Shown: positions 26,191 through 35,459, counted from the first letter of the stretch. The stretch is DNA of 64,000 nt from Paraburkholderia madseniana (GCF_009690905.1 NZ_VOSW01000007.1:62001-126000); one strand, 5' to 3'. A program made the numbers and translations. Notes: generated by a model from the letters alone, not told the origin.

Positions 26191-27108
26191 TCAGCCGCCG
26201 CGCGCTGCGCCGGCCCGATCCGCCACCTCGTTCCACAGGTGCATCGCCGCGTACGCGCGCCACGGCCGCCATGTGTCGGTGCGGGTGCGTTGCTGCGTGG
26301 GCCGCACGAGCGCCGGATCGCGCGCGCAGATCGACTGCATCAGCACGAGGTCCCAAGCAGGCCAGGCGTCGGCATCACGCCATGCACGCATCGCCACATA
26401 CTCGACTGTCCATGGCCCGATGCCAGGCAATGCGAGCAAGGCTGCGCGCAGGCTGTTGGCATCGGCGACGTTGCTGTCGAGCGGCACGTCGCCCGAAGCG
26501 ACCGCCTGCGCAAACCCTTGCAACGCCGCTACGCGTTTACCCGGCATGCCGATCTTTTCCAGATCCACCGCCGCGAGCGCGGCGGGCGTCGGAAAGCGCC
26601 ACGCGGTGTTCTCATGCGGATGACCGTCGATGCGTTCGCCGGCACGCTGCACCAATCGTCCGATGATGGTGGTCGCCGCCTTCACGCTGACCTGCTGCCC
26701 GACGATCGCGCGCACCACCAGCTCGAAGCCCGACCACGCGCCCGGTACGCGCAATCCCGGCACGGCTTCGATCAACGGCGCGAGCCATGGGTCGGCGGCC
26801 AGTTCAGTGCCGATTTTCTTCGGGTCGGCGTGCAGGTCGAACATCCTCGCGATCGGCGCGGCGAGCGCGTCGGCGTGACGGCTCGCAGGACCGTCGATGT
26901 TCGCAACGATGCAGCGCTTGCGCGGATGCAGGCGCACGGTCAGCGTGCCACTGTCGCCGGCCCAATCGATCGCGCGGCGATAGGCGCCGTCTTCGACGGC
27001 TTCGACGCCAGGCGTCGCGCGTCCGCCGAAAAAGCGGAGCAGGCGCGGCCAGTCGAAGGGTGGTTTGAAGGGCAGTTCGAGTGTTGCGACGTCGTCAAGC
27101 GTACTCAC
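26191..27108 (-). CDS. alkA: DNA-3-methyladenine glycosylase II (AlkA type)
   Basis: AlkA removes 3-methyladenine and other alkylated bases, starting base-excision repair. The 305-residue protein has an AlkA N-terminal domain and an HhH-GPD domain with hairpin LPGIGPWTVEY (227-237) and catalytic aspartate D253 in WPAWD. The start is GTG 27108, which overlaps the ada stop in a GTGA arrangement, so the two are co-translated and very probably co-regulated by Ada. Confidence 0.93.
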   Translation of the reverse strand: MSTLDDVATLELPFKPPFDWPRLLRFFGGRATPGVEAVEDGAYRRAIDWAGDSGTLTVRLHPRKRCIVANIDGPASRHADALAAPIARMFDLHADPKKIGTELAADPWLAPLIEAVPGLRVPGAWSGFELVVRAIVGQQVSVKAATTIIGRLVQRAGERIDGHPHENTAWRFPTPAALAAVDLEKIGMPGKRVAALQGFAQAVASGDVPLDSNVADANSLRAALLALPGIGPWTVEYVAMRAWRDADAWPAWDLVLMQSICARDPALVRPTQQRTRTDTWRPWRAYAAMHLWNEVADRAGAARGG

Positions 27109-28280
27109 GCGGCATGGTCCAGGTTGGTGGTGGTTGCGATGGCCACGTGCTCGCGGCGATCGGCTTCGTCGCGCGAAACGTCGCCTGCGTGCTGGGCTTC
27201 GTTGTCGAGCAGTGCGGCCTTTCGCGGCAGGCCCCAGCGGTATCCCGCCAGCGCCCCGCCCTTCTGCAGGACCCGGTGACATGGAATCGCCAGCGCGACC
27301 GGATTCGTCGCGCACGCGCTTGCCACAGCGCGCACGGCCCGCGGTGAGCCGACCGCTTCCGCGATCTGCGAATAGCTGCGCGTCTCACCGTAGGGAATGC
27401 GCCGCAGCGCATCCCATACACGTTGCCGGAACGCGGTGGCGGCGATATCCAGCGGCAGATCGAAGTCCTGGCGGGTGCCGCGCAGATAGGCGTCGATCTG
27501 GGCGATGAACGGTGCGAGCCGCGTTGCGTCTTCGACCAGTCCGGCGTTAGCGAACTCACCGCGCAGATCGTCGACGAGTATTGCGGCATCGTCGCCGAAA
27601 CCGATTTTGCAGATGCCTTTGTCGGTTGCTGCGATCAGCACGAAGCCGAGCGAGGTCGGCGCGCTGGCGTAGCGCACAGTAAGCCCGGCGCCTTTGCGGC
27701 GAAACGCGGATGGCGCCATGCCCAATTCGGCTGAAGCGCTGTCGTACATCCGCGATGGCGAGCCGAAGCCGGCGTCGAGCGTAGCGCGCGTCACGTCCGA
27801 CCCGCTCTGCAGCGCATCGCGCAACGCGGCGCCGCGTTGCGCGGCCTGATACTGACGCGGCGAGACGCCGACCACGCGCTTGAACAGACGCTGCAAATGG
27901 AACGGGCTGACGTGCACCGCGTCGCTTAGCTGCGCGAGCGTGAGGCGCTGCTGCGGATCGGCATCCAGCGCAGCGCAGGCGCGATTGACGATCTCCAGCT
28001 CGCGCGGCAGGCCGCCGGGCTGGCAACGCTTGCAATCGCGATAGCCCGCGGCGCGCGCGGCGTTTGCGTCGGCGAAGAACGCGACGTTTTCACGACGCGG
28101 CTGGCGTGACGCGCACGACGGGCGGCAGAACACGCCCGTCGTTTTGACGGCGTAGAAGAACGCGCCGTCGGCCTGCGGCTCGCGGCGGACGACGGCTTCC
28201 CAACGCTCGGCGTCTGTGGCCCAGCGCGGCGTGCTGACGGCGGCTTCGTTGCTGGTCTCGGTAAGATCGGTGCGGTTCAT
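27105..28280 (-). CDS. ada: Ada: adaptive-response regulator and O6-methylguanine-DNA methyltransferase
   Basis: Ada repairs methylphosphotriesters at a zinc-bound cysteine, which turns it into an activator of the adaptive response, and repairs O6-methylguanine at a second cysteine. The 391-residue protein has zinc ligands C52, C56, C83 and C86, an AraC-type HTH around residues 95-190 and the methyltransferase site PCHRV with C334. The start at 28280 gives the usual N-terminal length; upstream in-frame codons to 28337 are not needed. alkA follows with a 4-bp overlap. Confidence 0.95.
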   Translation of the reverse strand: MNRTDLTETSNEAAVSTPRWATDAERWEAVVRREPQADGAFFYAVKTTGVFCRPSCASRQPRRENVAFFADANAARAAGYRDCKRCQPGGLPRELEIVNRACAALDADPQQRLTLAQLSDAVHVSPFHLQRLFKRVVGVSPRQYQAAQRGAALRDALQSGSDVTRATLDAGFGSPSRMYDSASAELGMAPSAFRRKGAGLTVRYASAPTSLGFVLIAATDKGICKIGFGDDAAILVDDLRGEFANAGLVEDATRLAPFIAQIDAYLRGTRQDFDLPLDIAATAFRQRVWDALRRIPYGETRSYSQIAEAVGSPRAVRAVASACATNPVALAIPCHRVLQKGGALAGYRWGLPRKAALLDNEAQHAGDVSRDEADRREHVAIATTTNLDHAA

Positions 28281-28362
28281 GATGGTCCCGGAAAGGCGGT
28301 GTCGATGCTCACCAATGTAGGCCGCATGCCGAAACACTACGCCCCGGTTCTTGCTCTGTCAT

Positions 28363-28370
28363 TGCGCTTC
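28363..28370 (-). promoter_or_regulatory. Possible Ada box upstream of ada
   Basis: On the minus strand GAAGCGCA, followed by ATG, matches 7 of 8 bases of the E. coli Ada box AAAGCGCA. It lies about 83-90 bp upstream of the ada start. The separate AAT half of the E. coli site is not present, so support is limited. Confidence 0.35.
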
Positions 28371-28458
28371 CTCGTAGGGCCGGAAGCCCCGCCGGTCGCC
28401 CGTTTCGCCTCAAACTGCGACAATTTGGCCCAATATCGGGTTTTCCCTTAAAAAGTTA

Positions 28459-28487
28459 TTGCGTCGCATCAACCCCATGTGTATATT
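28459..28487 (+). promoter_or_regulatory. Strong orphan promoter ahead of the small-RNA candidate
   Basis: TTGCGT at 28459-28464 and TATATT at 28482-28487 have an exact 17-bp spacer. Transcription would begin near 28494. No gene follows on this strand before the terminator at 28527. Confidence 0.65.
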
Positions 28488-28493
28488 AGTACC

Positions 28494-28556
28494 TGTCTCC
28501 TCCATGTCTCCTCCTGATATGGATTCAGCCCGCTCCACATAGAGCGGGCTTTTTTT
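28494..28556 (+). ncRNA. Candidate small RNA with two anti-Shine-Dalgarno motifs
   Basis: A promoter and a strong terminator enclose about 63 nt that cannot encode a protein. The 5' half is unstructured and pyrimidine-rich, with CTCCTCC twice (near 28497 and 28509), which is complementary to GGAGGAG ribosome-binding sites. The 3' half is the terminator stem with a long T-run, typical of Hfq-bound RNAs. Both neighbours (ada on the minus strand and the VOC gene starting 120 bp later) are separate units. CU-rich loops of this type are known in other proteobacterial sRNA families; I have not matched this one to a named family. Confidence 0.55.
28527..28556 (+). terminator. Rho-independent terminator with no upstream gene
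   Basis: A 9-bp stem AGCCCGCTC/GAGCGGGCT is followed by seven T. The gene to its left (ada) is on the opposite strand and reads away, so the terminator must serve a separate short transcript. Confidence 0.9.
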
Positions 28557-28678
28557 CGTCTGAACATTTCTGATCTGCCCCTCGTGACGAGTTCATCGCC
28601 CGCTCTCGCGGCGCCGTCCTTTCTCCTACACTGGTGGCTGTTCATCCGTTCTGCGAGCAAGCCTTGGGGGCGTTCGAT

Positions 28679-29104
28679 ATGAAAATCCACATTCGCGAGA
28701 TCGATCACATCGTCATTCGGGCGTCGAACGTTCCGCAGATGACGCGCTTTTACTGCGAGGTGCTCGGTTGCAGCATCGAGAAGGAGCAGCCCGATCTGGG
28801 GCTGATGCAGTTGCGCGCGGGGCGCTCGCTGATCGACCTGCTAAAGGTCGGCGCCAAGCTCGATCACCCCGAAAACGGCGTGCCGGGCGCGGGGCGGAAT
28901 ATGGACCACGTGTGTTTGCGGGTTGAGCCGTTCGACGCCGAGGCGCTCAAGGCGCATCTGGCCGAACACGGCGCGCGGCCCGGCGAGGCGGCTTTGCGCT
29001 ATGGCGCGGATGGGTTTGGGCAATCCCTGTATCTGTTCGACCCGGAAGGCAATATGGTCGAGCTCAAAGGGCCGCCCGAAGCGTCGCGTGTTACGTCGCT
29101 GTAA
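28679..29104 (+). CDS. VOC (glyoxalase/dioxygenase superfamily) protein
   Basis: The vicinal-oxygen-chelate fold covers metalloenzymes such as glyoxalase I and ring-cleaving dioxygenases. This 141-residue protein has two beta-alpha-beta-beta-beta repeats with metal-ligand-like residues in IDHIVIR (H near residue 10), MDHVCLR and NMVELKG. The start at 28679 has a G-rich site upstream; GTG 28634 is an alternative. It is a single gene and the substrate is unknown. Confidence 0.85.
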   Translation: MKIHIREIDHIVIRASNVPQMTRFYCEVLGCSIEKEQPDLGLMQLRAGRSLIDLLKVGAKLDHPENGVPGAGRNMDHVCLRVEPFDAEALKAHLAEHGARPGEAALRYGADGFGQSLYLFDPEGNMVELKGPPEASRVTSL

Positions 29105-29138
29105 CGGGCGCTGCCAAGGCCTTTACCAGGCTACCAGG

Positions 29139-29696
29139 CTACCAGGCGTCGGCGGGCGCCTTCAACACCGTCCACTCGATCTTCACCGCATCGGCTTCAG
29201 CGCTACCGAGCCATGCTTCGCCGTCCTGCACGGTGCATTGCAGACGCATGGTCCGTTCGGCCAGCGAGCCGAGCGCGGCGGCGACGTCTTCGCCGAGCGT
29301 CCATACCGTCACATTGCGCATGCGTTCGACCTTGCTGCGCACGCCTTGCCACCAGATGTCCGACGTGCGGCCGCCATAGGCGATCACGATCACCTCGTTC
29401 GAGCGGCCGCTGGCCTTGGCAATGCGCCGTTCGTCCGGCTGGCCGACTTCGATCCAGGTTTCGATCGCGCCGGTGAGGTCCTTCTGCCACAGGTCCGGTT
29501 CGTCGACATCGGACAAACCTTTGCAGAATTCGAGGCGTTCCTGCGCGAACAACGCGAACGCGGCGACGCGGACCATCATCCGTTCGTCGGTTTCCGAGGG
29601 ATGGCGGGCGATCGTCAGGGAATGGTCGGCGTAATAGTGCCGGTCCATGTTGGCGATCTGGAGTTCCGCCTTGTAAATCGTCGATTTGAGAGCCAT
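29139..29696 (-). CDS. yaeQ: YaeQ family protein
   Basis: YaeQ proteins have a PD-(D/E)XK-like fold of unclear function; enteric homologues have been linked to suppression of rfaH defects. The 185-residue protein starts with MALKSTIYKAELQ and carries the family segments ERMMVRVAAF and WIEVGQPDERR. The start at 29696 matches family length. It lies between two unrelated genes. Confidence 0.9.
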   Translation of the reverse strand: MALKSTIYKAELQIANMDRHYYADHSLTIARHPSETDERMMVRVAAFALFAQERLEFCKGLSDVDEPDLWQKDLTGAIETWIEVGQPDERRIAKASGRSNEVIVIAYGGRTSDIWWQGVRSKVERMRNVTVWTLGEDVAAALGSLAERTMRLQCTVQDGEAWLGSAEADAVKIEWTVLKAPADAW

Positions 29697-29849
29697 GCCG
29701 TTACTAAACCAGGCGCTCGCTCCACCGGAGCGAACAGAAAAAGAATCGTCGACGGCGCGTTGCCGTGTTCCGTGTTTGTTGTACATCGCGTGTTCCTCCC
29801 GAGCCGAAAAAGCCGGCTACTGTTGCGACTATCGCAACGGGAGAAGCAT

Positions 29850-30827
29850 TTATCGCGCCACTGTCGGCTCGAAAGCGGTGCCATACACCCCGGCAGCGGC
29901 TTCCCGTAAGGCTTCCAGCACGACGGAGGCCGCTGGCGAAAGCAGATGCGACTGGCGCGTGATGATACCGAATGTATCCATTCTGCACGGTAAATCGATC
30001 GGTACCTGCTTGAGAACACCATACTGTTGGTACTGACGCGCCACTTCGTCAGGTAAAACCGCCAACATGTCGCTTTGAAGTAATAAGCTCGAAATCGCCA
30101 AAAAATTGTTGGTATTGACGACGTTTTGGGGCGGATTCAGTCCGATCTGCGAAAACATCAGATCAAAGCGATGGCGCAAAACGCTGCCCGGCGGGTGCAA
30201 AACCCAGCTCGCGTTGACGATTCCGCGCAGTGTCAAACTTGTTTCATTTTCGAGAGGATGGCCGGGACGCGCCACCACGCACAGCGGCTCGTCGGCGAGC
30301 GGTTCGTAGCGGACTTCCGTCTTGAACTGGTTCTGCCGCTCCAGTACCCGGCCGACCATGATGTCCAGCTCGCCTTCGGCGAGCTTCGGCAGCATCACGT
30401 CCGACGTTTCCACCTCCACCCAGATTTGCAACTGCGGATAGCGTTCCTTCACGCTGGCGATGGCGCGCGGCACCATCGTCGCAGCGGCCGCGGCGATCAC
30501 GCCGATCCGCACCTGGCCGGCCAGACCGGCGCGCAGTGCCGAGATTTCATCGTGCGCGTGGCTGAGATTCGAGAGCACCATGCGCGCGTGACGGATCATC
30601 ACTTCGCCATACAGGGTGGCGTGCATGCCGTGCGGCGTGCGGTCGAACAGACTCACCTCCAGCATGTCCTCCAGCTCTTTCAGGAGCCGCGACGCGGCAG
30701 GCTGGGTCATGCCGAGCACGTCGGCAGCGCGCCGGACGTTGCCCTCCTCTTCCATTGCTGCGAGCAGCAGCAACTGTCGCGTCTTGAGCCGCGCCCGCAC
30801 GAACCAGTTCGAGTAGCTACGCGTCAT
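29850..30827 (-). CDS. LysR-family regulator of the L-arabinose cluster (GguR/GbpR-like)
   Basis: The 325-residue protein has an N-terminal LysR winged helix (about residues 10-75, with TQPAASRLLKELE as recognition helix) and an effector-binding domain. The start at 30827 is set by GGGAGAC upstream. It is divergent from the aldehyde dehydrogenase gene, and a perfect palindrome ATATC-N6-GATAT lies between them. GguR/GbpR-type regulators control sugar-binding-protein and pentose/uronate catabolic genes; the link to arabinose here comes from position and family resemblance. Confidence 0.85.
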   Translation of the reverse strand: MTRSYSNWFVRARLKTRQLLLLAAMEEEGNVRRAADVLGMTQPAASRLLKELEDMLEVSLFDRTPHGMHATLYGEVMIRHARMVLSNLSHAHDEISALRAGLAGQVRIGVIAAAAATMVPRAIASVKERYPQLQIWVEVETSDVMLPKLAEGELDIMVGRVLERQNQFKTEVRYEPLADEPLCVVARPGHPLENETSLTLRGIVNASWVLHPPGSVLRHRFDLMFSQIGLNPPQNVVNTNNFLAISSLLLQSDMLAVLPDEVARQYQQYGVLKQVPIDLPCRMDTFGIITRQSHLLSPAASVVLEALREAAAGVYGTAFEPTVAR

Positions 30828-30896
30828 GGCCTGTCTCCCTATGCAGCTCGATGCCGTCTGTCGGACGATTTGCCGTCGTTGAGTCTCCATCATGCC

Positions 30897-30912
30897 ATAT
30901 CGAAATTGATAT
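30897..30912. promoter_or_regulatory. Candidate LysR operator in the divergent promoter region
   Basis: ATATCGAAATTGATAT has perfect 5-bp arms ATATC/GATAT around a 6-bp centre. It lies 70 bp upstream of the regulator start and about 95 bp upstream of the dehydrogenase start. The AT-rich symmetry resembles sites reported for GguR-type regulators. Confidence 0.6.
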
Positions 30913-31004
30913 CGGGATGGCCGAAAAAGGGATTGGAAAGTTATTGGGGCGGCTCATACCATTCGTGGACTTTCTGAGCTTCCCCATGTGGCGCCCTCCC
31001 GTCG

Positions 31005-32453
31005 ATGAATCGCGATCCGCTCGTCCCGCTCGTTGCCAGTCCGTTCCGCCATTACATCAATGGCGGATGGGAGACGGGCGCGACCACCGGCGTGTCGCTC
31101 AATCCGTCGGATCTGGATGAACCGGTCGGCGACTACGTCCGGGCCGATGCAAGGCAAACCGATACGGCCATCGAAGCGGCCAGCGCGGCGTTCCGCGAAT
31201 GGTCCCTGGGTTCGGCGCAGCGCCGCGCGAATGCGCTCGATGCGATCGGCAGCGAGATGCTGGCACGGCGTGACGAACTCGGCCGGCTGCTCGCGCGCGA
31301 GGTCGGCAAGCCGATGCCGGAGGCCTTGACCGAAGCCACGCGCGCCGGCCAGATTTTCAAGTTCTTCGCCGCCGAGGCACTCCGCGCGTTTGCCGAACCC
31401 GTGGCGGCGGCGCGCGCCGGCGTCGAGATCGATGTGACGCGCGAACCGCTCGGCGTCATCGGCATCATTGCGCCTTGGAGCGCGCCGCTGGCGATTGCCG
31501 CCGCCAAGATCGGCGCTGCCCTCGCCCACGGCAATTGCGTGGTCTTCAAACCGGCCGAATCGGCAGCGGGTTGTGCGGCGGCGCTGGCATCCATTGTCAG
31601 TCGCGCAGGTTTGCCGGCCGGCGTATTCAACCTTGTGATGGGCAGCGGCCGGCAAGTCGGCGCTCGGATCGCCGCGCATCCGTTGGTGGCGGCGATCAGT
31701 TTCACTGGGTCGGCAGAAACCGGCACACGTGTCCTGCAGGTTGCGGCTGCAAGGCAAGCACGCGTGCAACTGGAAATGGGCGGCAAGAATCCCTTCGTGG
31801 TGTTGGCTGATGCCGACCTCGACAGCGCCGTCGATGCAGCCCTCAGCGGCGCCTATGGTTCCACCGGCCAATGCAGTACGGCTGCGTCGAGGTTGATCGT
31901 CGAACGTGCGGTGTTCGAGCCGTTCGCCGACGCATTGCGGGCGAAGCTCGCGAGACTCAACGTCGATCACGCACTGAAGCACGGTACGGATATTGGCCCG
32001 GTCGCCAACGCCGCGCAGCTGGAGCGCAATCTCGACTACGTGCGCGTTGGTCAGGAGGAAGGCGCGCAACTGCTGCACGGCGGGCGTCAGTTGGAGCGCG
32101 CGACACGCGGCTACTTTTTCGAACCGGCTTTGTTTATCGGCGAACCCGAACATCGCATCGCACGCGACGAGATCTTCGGTCCACTCGCTGTCGTGTTGAA
32201 AGCCGACGACTACGACCACGCGCTGCATCTCGCGAACGACACCGCTTACGGTCTATGCGCCGGCATCTGCACGCGCTCCTTGAGCCGCGCGCGGCATTTC
32301 CGCCGCCACGCGCAATGCGGCCTCGTCACGATCAATCTGCCGACGACCACCATCGAGCATCACGCGGCTGGTGGCGGTCGCAAGGCATCGGCCTACGGCG
32401 CAACCGATGCAGCGTTCTGGACGGCCGTGAAAACGGCCTACGTTGCGGGTTGA
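31005..32453 (+). CDS. Aldehyde dehydrogenase homologue with altered active site
   Basis: By position, this would be the 2-oxoglutarate-semialdehyde dehydrogenase of oxidative L-arabinose breakdown. The 482-residue protein has the ALDH fold, the NAD-site FTGSAETG (233-240) and the general base E257 in LEMGGKNP. Two key positions differ. The usual PWN motif, whose Asn helps form the oxyanion hole, reads PWS near residue 159. The usual GQxC reads GQCS, so the cysteine (C290) is one residue early and serine takes the catalytic place. Either it uses a displaced cysteine or it is not a standard dehydrogenase. It is first in the rightward cluster. Confidence 0.8.
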   Translation: MNRDPLVPLVASPFRHYINGGWETGATTGVSLNPSDLDEPVGDYVRADARQTDTAIEAASAAFREWSLGSAQRRANALDAIGSEMLARRDELGRLLAREVGKPMPEALTEATRAGQIFKFFAAEALRAFAEPVAAARAGVEIDVTREPLGVIGIIAPWSAPLAIAAAKIGAALAHGNCVVFKPAESAAGCAAALASIVSRAGLPAGVFNLVMGSGRQVGARIAAHPLVAAISFTGSAETGTRVLQVAAARQARVQLEMGGKNPFVVLADADLDSAVDAALSGAYGSTGQCSTAASRLIVERAVFEPFADALRAKLARLNVDHALKHGTDIGPVANAAQLERNLDYVRVGQEEGAQLLHGGRQLERATRGYFFEPALFIGEPEHRIARDEIFGPLAVVLKADDYDHALHLANDTAYGLCAGICTRSLSRARHFRRHAQCGLVTINLPTTTIEHHAAGGGRKASAYGATDAAFWTAVKTAYVAG

Positions 32454-32711
32454 TGGCCATGGGACTCGCTTACCACGTCACATCTCCCACGGCTCATTCC
32501 GCTGCCCCTAGCAGCGCCGTAGCCGCCGTGTATCTCGCAGTTCACTCGGCCGCGAATCTCATCGCTCAGCATGCCGCGTGTTGCACGGTGCACGCTGCCG
32601 CGATTCGAACGGCTTACCCCATCGCCCATCCACGCCCCGGCTGACGCCGCCGTGCATTCCCTGCTGCAAATAAACGAAACCAATGCAGCTTTTCAACCTC
32701 AGGAGACAAGT

Positions 32712-33716
32712 ATGACCAGCAAGCTTCGCCGTTTGACGCTATCCGCGATCGCCGCAGCGGCTCTCGCCGCGCCCTTTGCCGCACAATTCTCCGCACGCGC
32801 CGATCAGCCACTGAAAGTCGGCTTCCTCGTGAAGATGCCGGAACAGGCGTGGTTCATCAACGAACAGAAAGCCGCCAGCGCGCTCGGCCAGAAGGACGGC
32901 TTCGCGGTGGTCAACATCGGCACGCCGGATGGCGAGAAAGTGCTGGCCGCGATTGATAACCTCGGCGCGCAAGGCGCCAAAGGTTTCGTGATCTGCGCGC
33001 CCGACGTGCGGCTCGGACCGGCGATCCAGGCGCGTGCGAAGCGTTACAACATGAAGTTCGTCACCGTTGACGATCAACTGGTCGACTCCACCGGCAAGCC
33101 GCTGCCGAACGTGCCGCATCTGGGCATGTCCGCGTTCAAGATCGGCAATCAGGTCGGCACGGCAATCTCTGAAGAGATGAAGCGCCGCGGCTGGAAGCCG
33201 GAAGAAGTCGGCGCGCTGCGCATCACGAACTACGAACTGCCGACCGCCAAACTGCGCACCGACGGCGCAACGGAATCGCTGTTGGCCGGCGGCTTCAAGA
33301 AGGAAAACATCTTCGACGCGCCGCAAAAGACGACCGATGACGAAGGCGGTTTCAACGCATCGTCGCCGGGGCTTGCGCAGCATCCGAACATCAAGAAGTG
33401 GGTGATCTTCGCGTTGAACGAGGAAAGCGTGCTGGGTGGCGTTCGCGCGACCGAACAACTGCACATTCCGGCGGCGGACGTGATCGGCGTCGGCATCAAC
33501 GGTGCGGGCGAAGCGTTTGCCGAGTTCCAGAAGAAGGAACCGACGGGCTTCTACGGCACGATCGCAGTGAGCTCGACGATGCACGGCAAGGAGAGCACGG
33601 AGAACCTCGTCGAGTGGATCAAGGACGGCAAGCAGCCGCCCGCCGACACGCAAACCACCGGCAAGCTGATGGTGCGCGGCAACTGGCAGGACGTGCGTAA
33701 AGAGCTCGGAATTTAA
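32712..33716 (+). CDS. araF: L-arabinose-binding periplasmic protein AraF
   Basis: AraF captures L-arabinose in the periplasm and delivers it to the AraGH transporter. The 334-residue precursor has a signal peptide ending around residue 30 (SARADQ), followed by LKVGFLVKMPEQAWF, which closely resembles E. coli AraF. The segments PDGEKVLAAID, GAKGFVIC, DDQLVDSTGKPLP and VLGGVRATE also match in order. AGGAG precedes ATG 32712. The related segments make arabinose a better guess than galactose or ribose, but the pocket was not modelled. Confidence 0.92.
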   Translation: MTSKLRRLTLSAIAAAALAAPFAAQFSARADQPLKVGFLVKMPEQAWFINEQKAASALGQKDGFAVVNIGTPDGEKVLAAIDNLGAQGAKGFVICAPDVRLGPAIQARAKRYNMKFVTVDDQLVDSTGKPLPNVPHLGMSAFKIGNQVGTAISEEMKRRGWKPEEVGALRITNYELPTAKLRTDGATESLLAGGFKKENIFDAPQKTTDDEGGFNASSPGLAQHPNIKKWVIFALNEESVLGGVRATEQLHIPAADVIGVGINGAGEAFAEFQKKEPTGFYGTIAVSSTMHGKESTENLVEWIKDGKQPPADTQTTGKLMVRGNWQDVRKELGI

Positions 33717-33814
33717 GCGGTATTCGAGTCTGCACACTGCGGGCCTTTTCACGTTCACGCTGACGTCAACGCGAGATCGGCCCGCATAGCTTGTCCACCC
33801 GCTAGAGGCTTTCG

Positions 33815-35374
33815 ATGACGGTTTCTCACACTGGCGAAACGGGCCAAGCGGCGCGGCCCGCGCAAGCGCCCTCGCCTACGCTTACGTCGACTGATCCGTA
33901 TCTGCAACTCGACGGCATCACCGTGCGCTTTCCCGGCGTGCTCGCGCTCGACCAGGTGTCGCTCGACGTGCGGCGCGGCGAGGTGCACGGTTTGATGGGT
34001 GAAAACGGCGCCGGCAAATCGACGCTGCTCAAAGTGCTGTCCGGTGTGAACCAGCCGGCGGCGGGCACGTTATTGCTCGATGGTGTCGAGCAGCAGTTCG
34101 TCACCACCAAGGCGGCCATCGCGGCGGGCGTCGCGATCATCTATCAGGAACTGCATCTGGTGCCTGAACTGACCGTTGCAGAGAACCTGATGCTCAGCGC
34201 CCTGCCCAACCGCTTCGGCGTGCTCGATGAAAAGGCGCTGATTGCACGTGCGGTGCGCGAGCTGGAAAGACTCGGCGAAAAAATCGACCCGTCGCAGCAG
34301 GTGAAGAATCTCTCGATCGGTCAGCGCCAGATGATCGAAATCGGCAAGGCGCTGATGCGCGATGCGCGCGTGATTGCGTTCGACGAGCCGACGAGTTCGT
34401 TGTCGTCGCGCGAAACCGCGCAGTTGTTCCGGATCATCCGCGCGTTGAAGGCCGAGGGCCGCGCGATTATCTATGTCACACATCGGATGGACGAAGTCTA
34501 CGAACTGTGCGACCGCGTGACGGTGTTTCGCGACGGTCGCCGCATCGATACGTTCGAAGCCGGCGACGGACTCGATCGCGATCGCCTGATCAGTTGCATG
34601 GTGGGCCGTTCGATCGCCGACGTGTACGGCTATCGCACACGCGAACTGGGTGGCCTGCAACTCGAAGTCAGGGACCTGATGGGACGCGGCTTGCGCGAAC
34701 CGGCCTCGTTTACCGCACGTAAAGGCGAAATCGTCGGCTTCTTCGGTCTGGTGGGCGCTGGCCGTTCGGAGCTGATGAAACTGATTTACGGCGCCGTCAA
34801 ACCGAGCGCCGGTGAGATCGTGCTCAAGGGAAAACGCGTGCGTTTCACCACGCCGCGCGATGCCGTGCGTGCTGGCGTCGCACTGTGCCCGGAAGATCGC
34901 AAACAGGAAGGCATCGTCTCGATTGCTTCGGTGTCGGACAACCTCAATATCAGTTGCCGCCGTCACTTCAGCCGCTTCAACGTGCTCAACGGCCGCAAGG
35001 AAGCGCAGACCGCCAAAGAGTTCATCGGCAAGCTCTCGATCAAAACGCGCAATGGCGAAACGCCGATCGGCACCCTCTCCGGCGGCAATCAGCAGAAAGT
35101 GATTCTGTCGCGCTGGCTCGCCGAAGACATCGACGTGTTCCTGATGGACGAACCCACGCGTGGCATCGACGTCGGCGCGCGCAGCGAGATTTACGGCTTG
35201 CTGTATGGGCTTGCTGAAGCGGGCCGCACGGTCATCGTCGTGTCGAGCGATCTGGCCGAAGTGATCGGCGTGGCGGATCGCGTGATCGTGATGAAGGAAG
35301 GCCGCATCGTCGGCAATCTGCCGAAGGCGCAGGCCACGCCGGATGCGCTGATCAAACTTGCGCTGCCACGCTGA
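33815..35374 (+). CDS. araG: L-arabinose ABC transporter ATP-binding protein AraG
   Basis: AraG is the double-domain ATPase of the arabinose importer. The 519-residue protein has Walker [10 protein letters not shown] in domain one and the degenerate GLVGAGRSE in domain two, with signature motifs LSIGQRQ and LSGGNQQ. It starts 98 bp after araF and overlaps nothing; araH follows 85 bp later. Confidence 0.93.
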   Translation: MTVSHTGETGQAARPAQAPSPTLTSTDPYLQLDGITVRFPGVLALDQVSLDVRRGEVHGLMGENGAGKSTLLKVLSGVNQPAAGTLLLDGVEQQFVTTKAAIAAGVAIIYQELHLVPELTVAENLMLSALPNRFGVLDEKALIARAVRELERLGEKIDPSQQVKNLSIGQRQMIEIGKALMRDARVIAFDEPTSSLSSRETAQLFRIIRALKAEGRAIIYVTHRMDEVYELCDRVTVFRDGRRIDTFEAGDGLDRDRLISCMVGRSIADVYGYRTRELGGLQLEVRDLMGRGLREPASFTARKGEIVGFFGLVGAGRSELMKLIYGAVKPSAGEIVLKGKRVRFTTPRDAVRAGVALCPEDRKQEGIVSIASVSDNLNISCRRHFSRFNVLNGRKEAQTAKEFIGKLSIKTRNGETPIGTLSGGNQQKVILSRWLAEDIDVFLMDEPTRGIDVGARSEIYGLLYGLAEAGRTVIVVSSDLAEVIGVADRVIVMKEGRIVGNLPKAQATPDALIKLALPR

Positions 35375-35459
35375 GGACGCCGCGCTCACCAGTCAACTGA
35401 AGGCCACTGAATGCAACCGACGGCAACTGCGTCGCGCCATCGAAAACGGAATAGACATC

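Noticed and set aside
28469..28708. 79-codon minus-strand frame over the orphan terminator
   Set aside because: It crosses a strong terminator and the start of the VOC gene; the promoter/terminator arrangement on the plus strand explains the region better.
31871..32644. 257-codon plus-strand frame after the aldehyde dehydrogenase
   Set aside because: Mostly an out-of-frame shadow of the dehydrogenase gene; its tail after 32453 is low-complexity Ala/His with no ribosome site.
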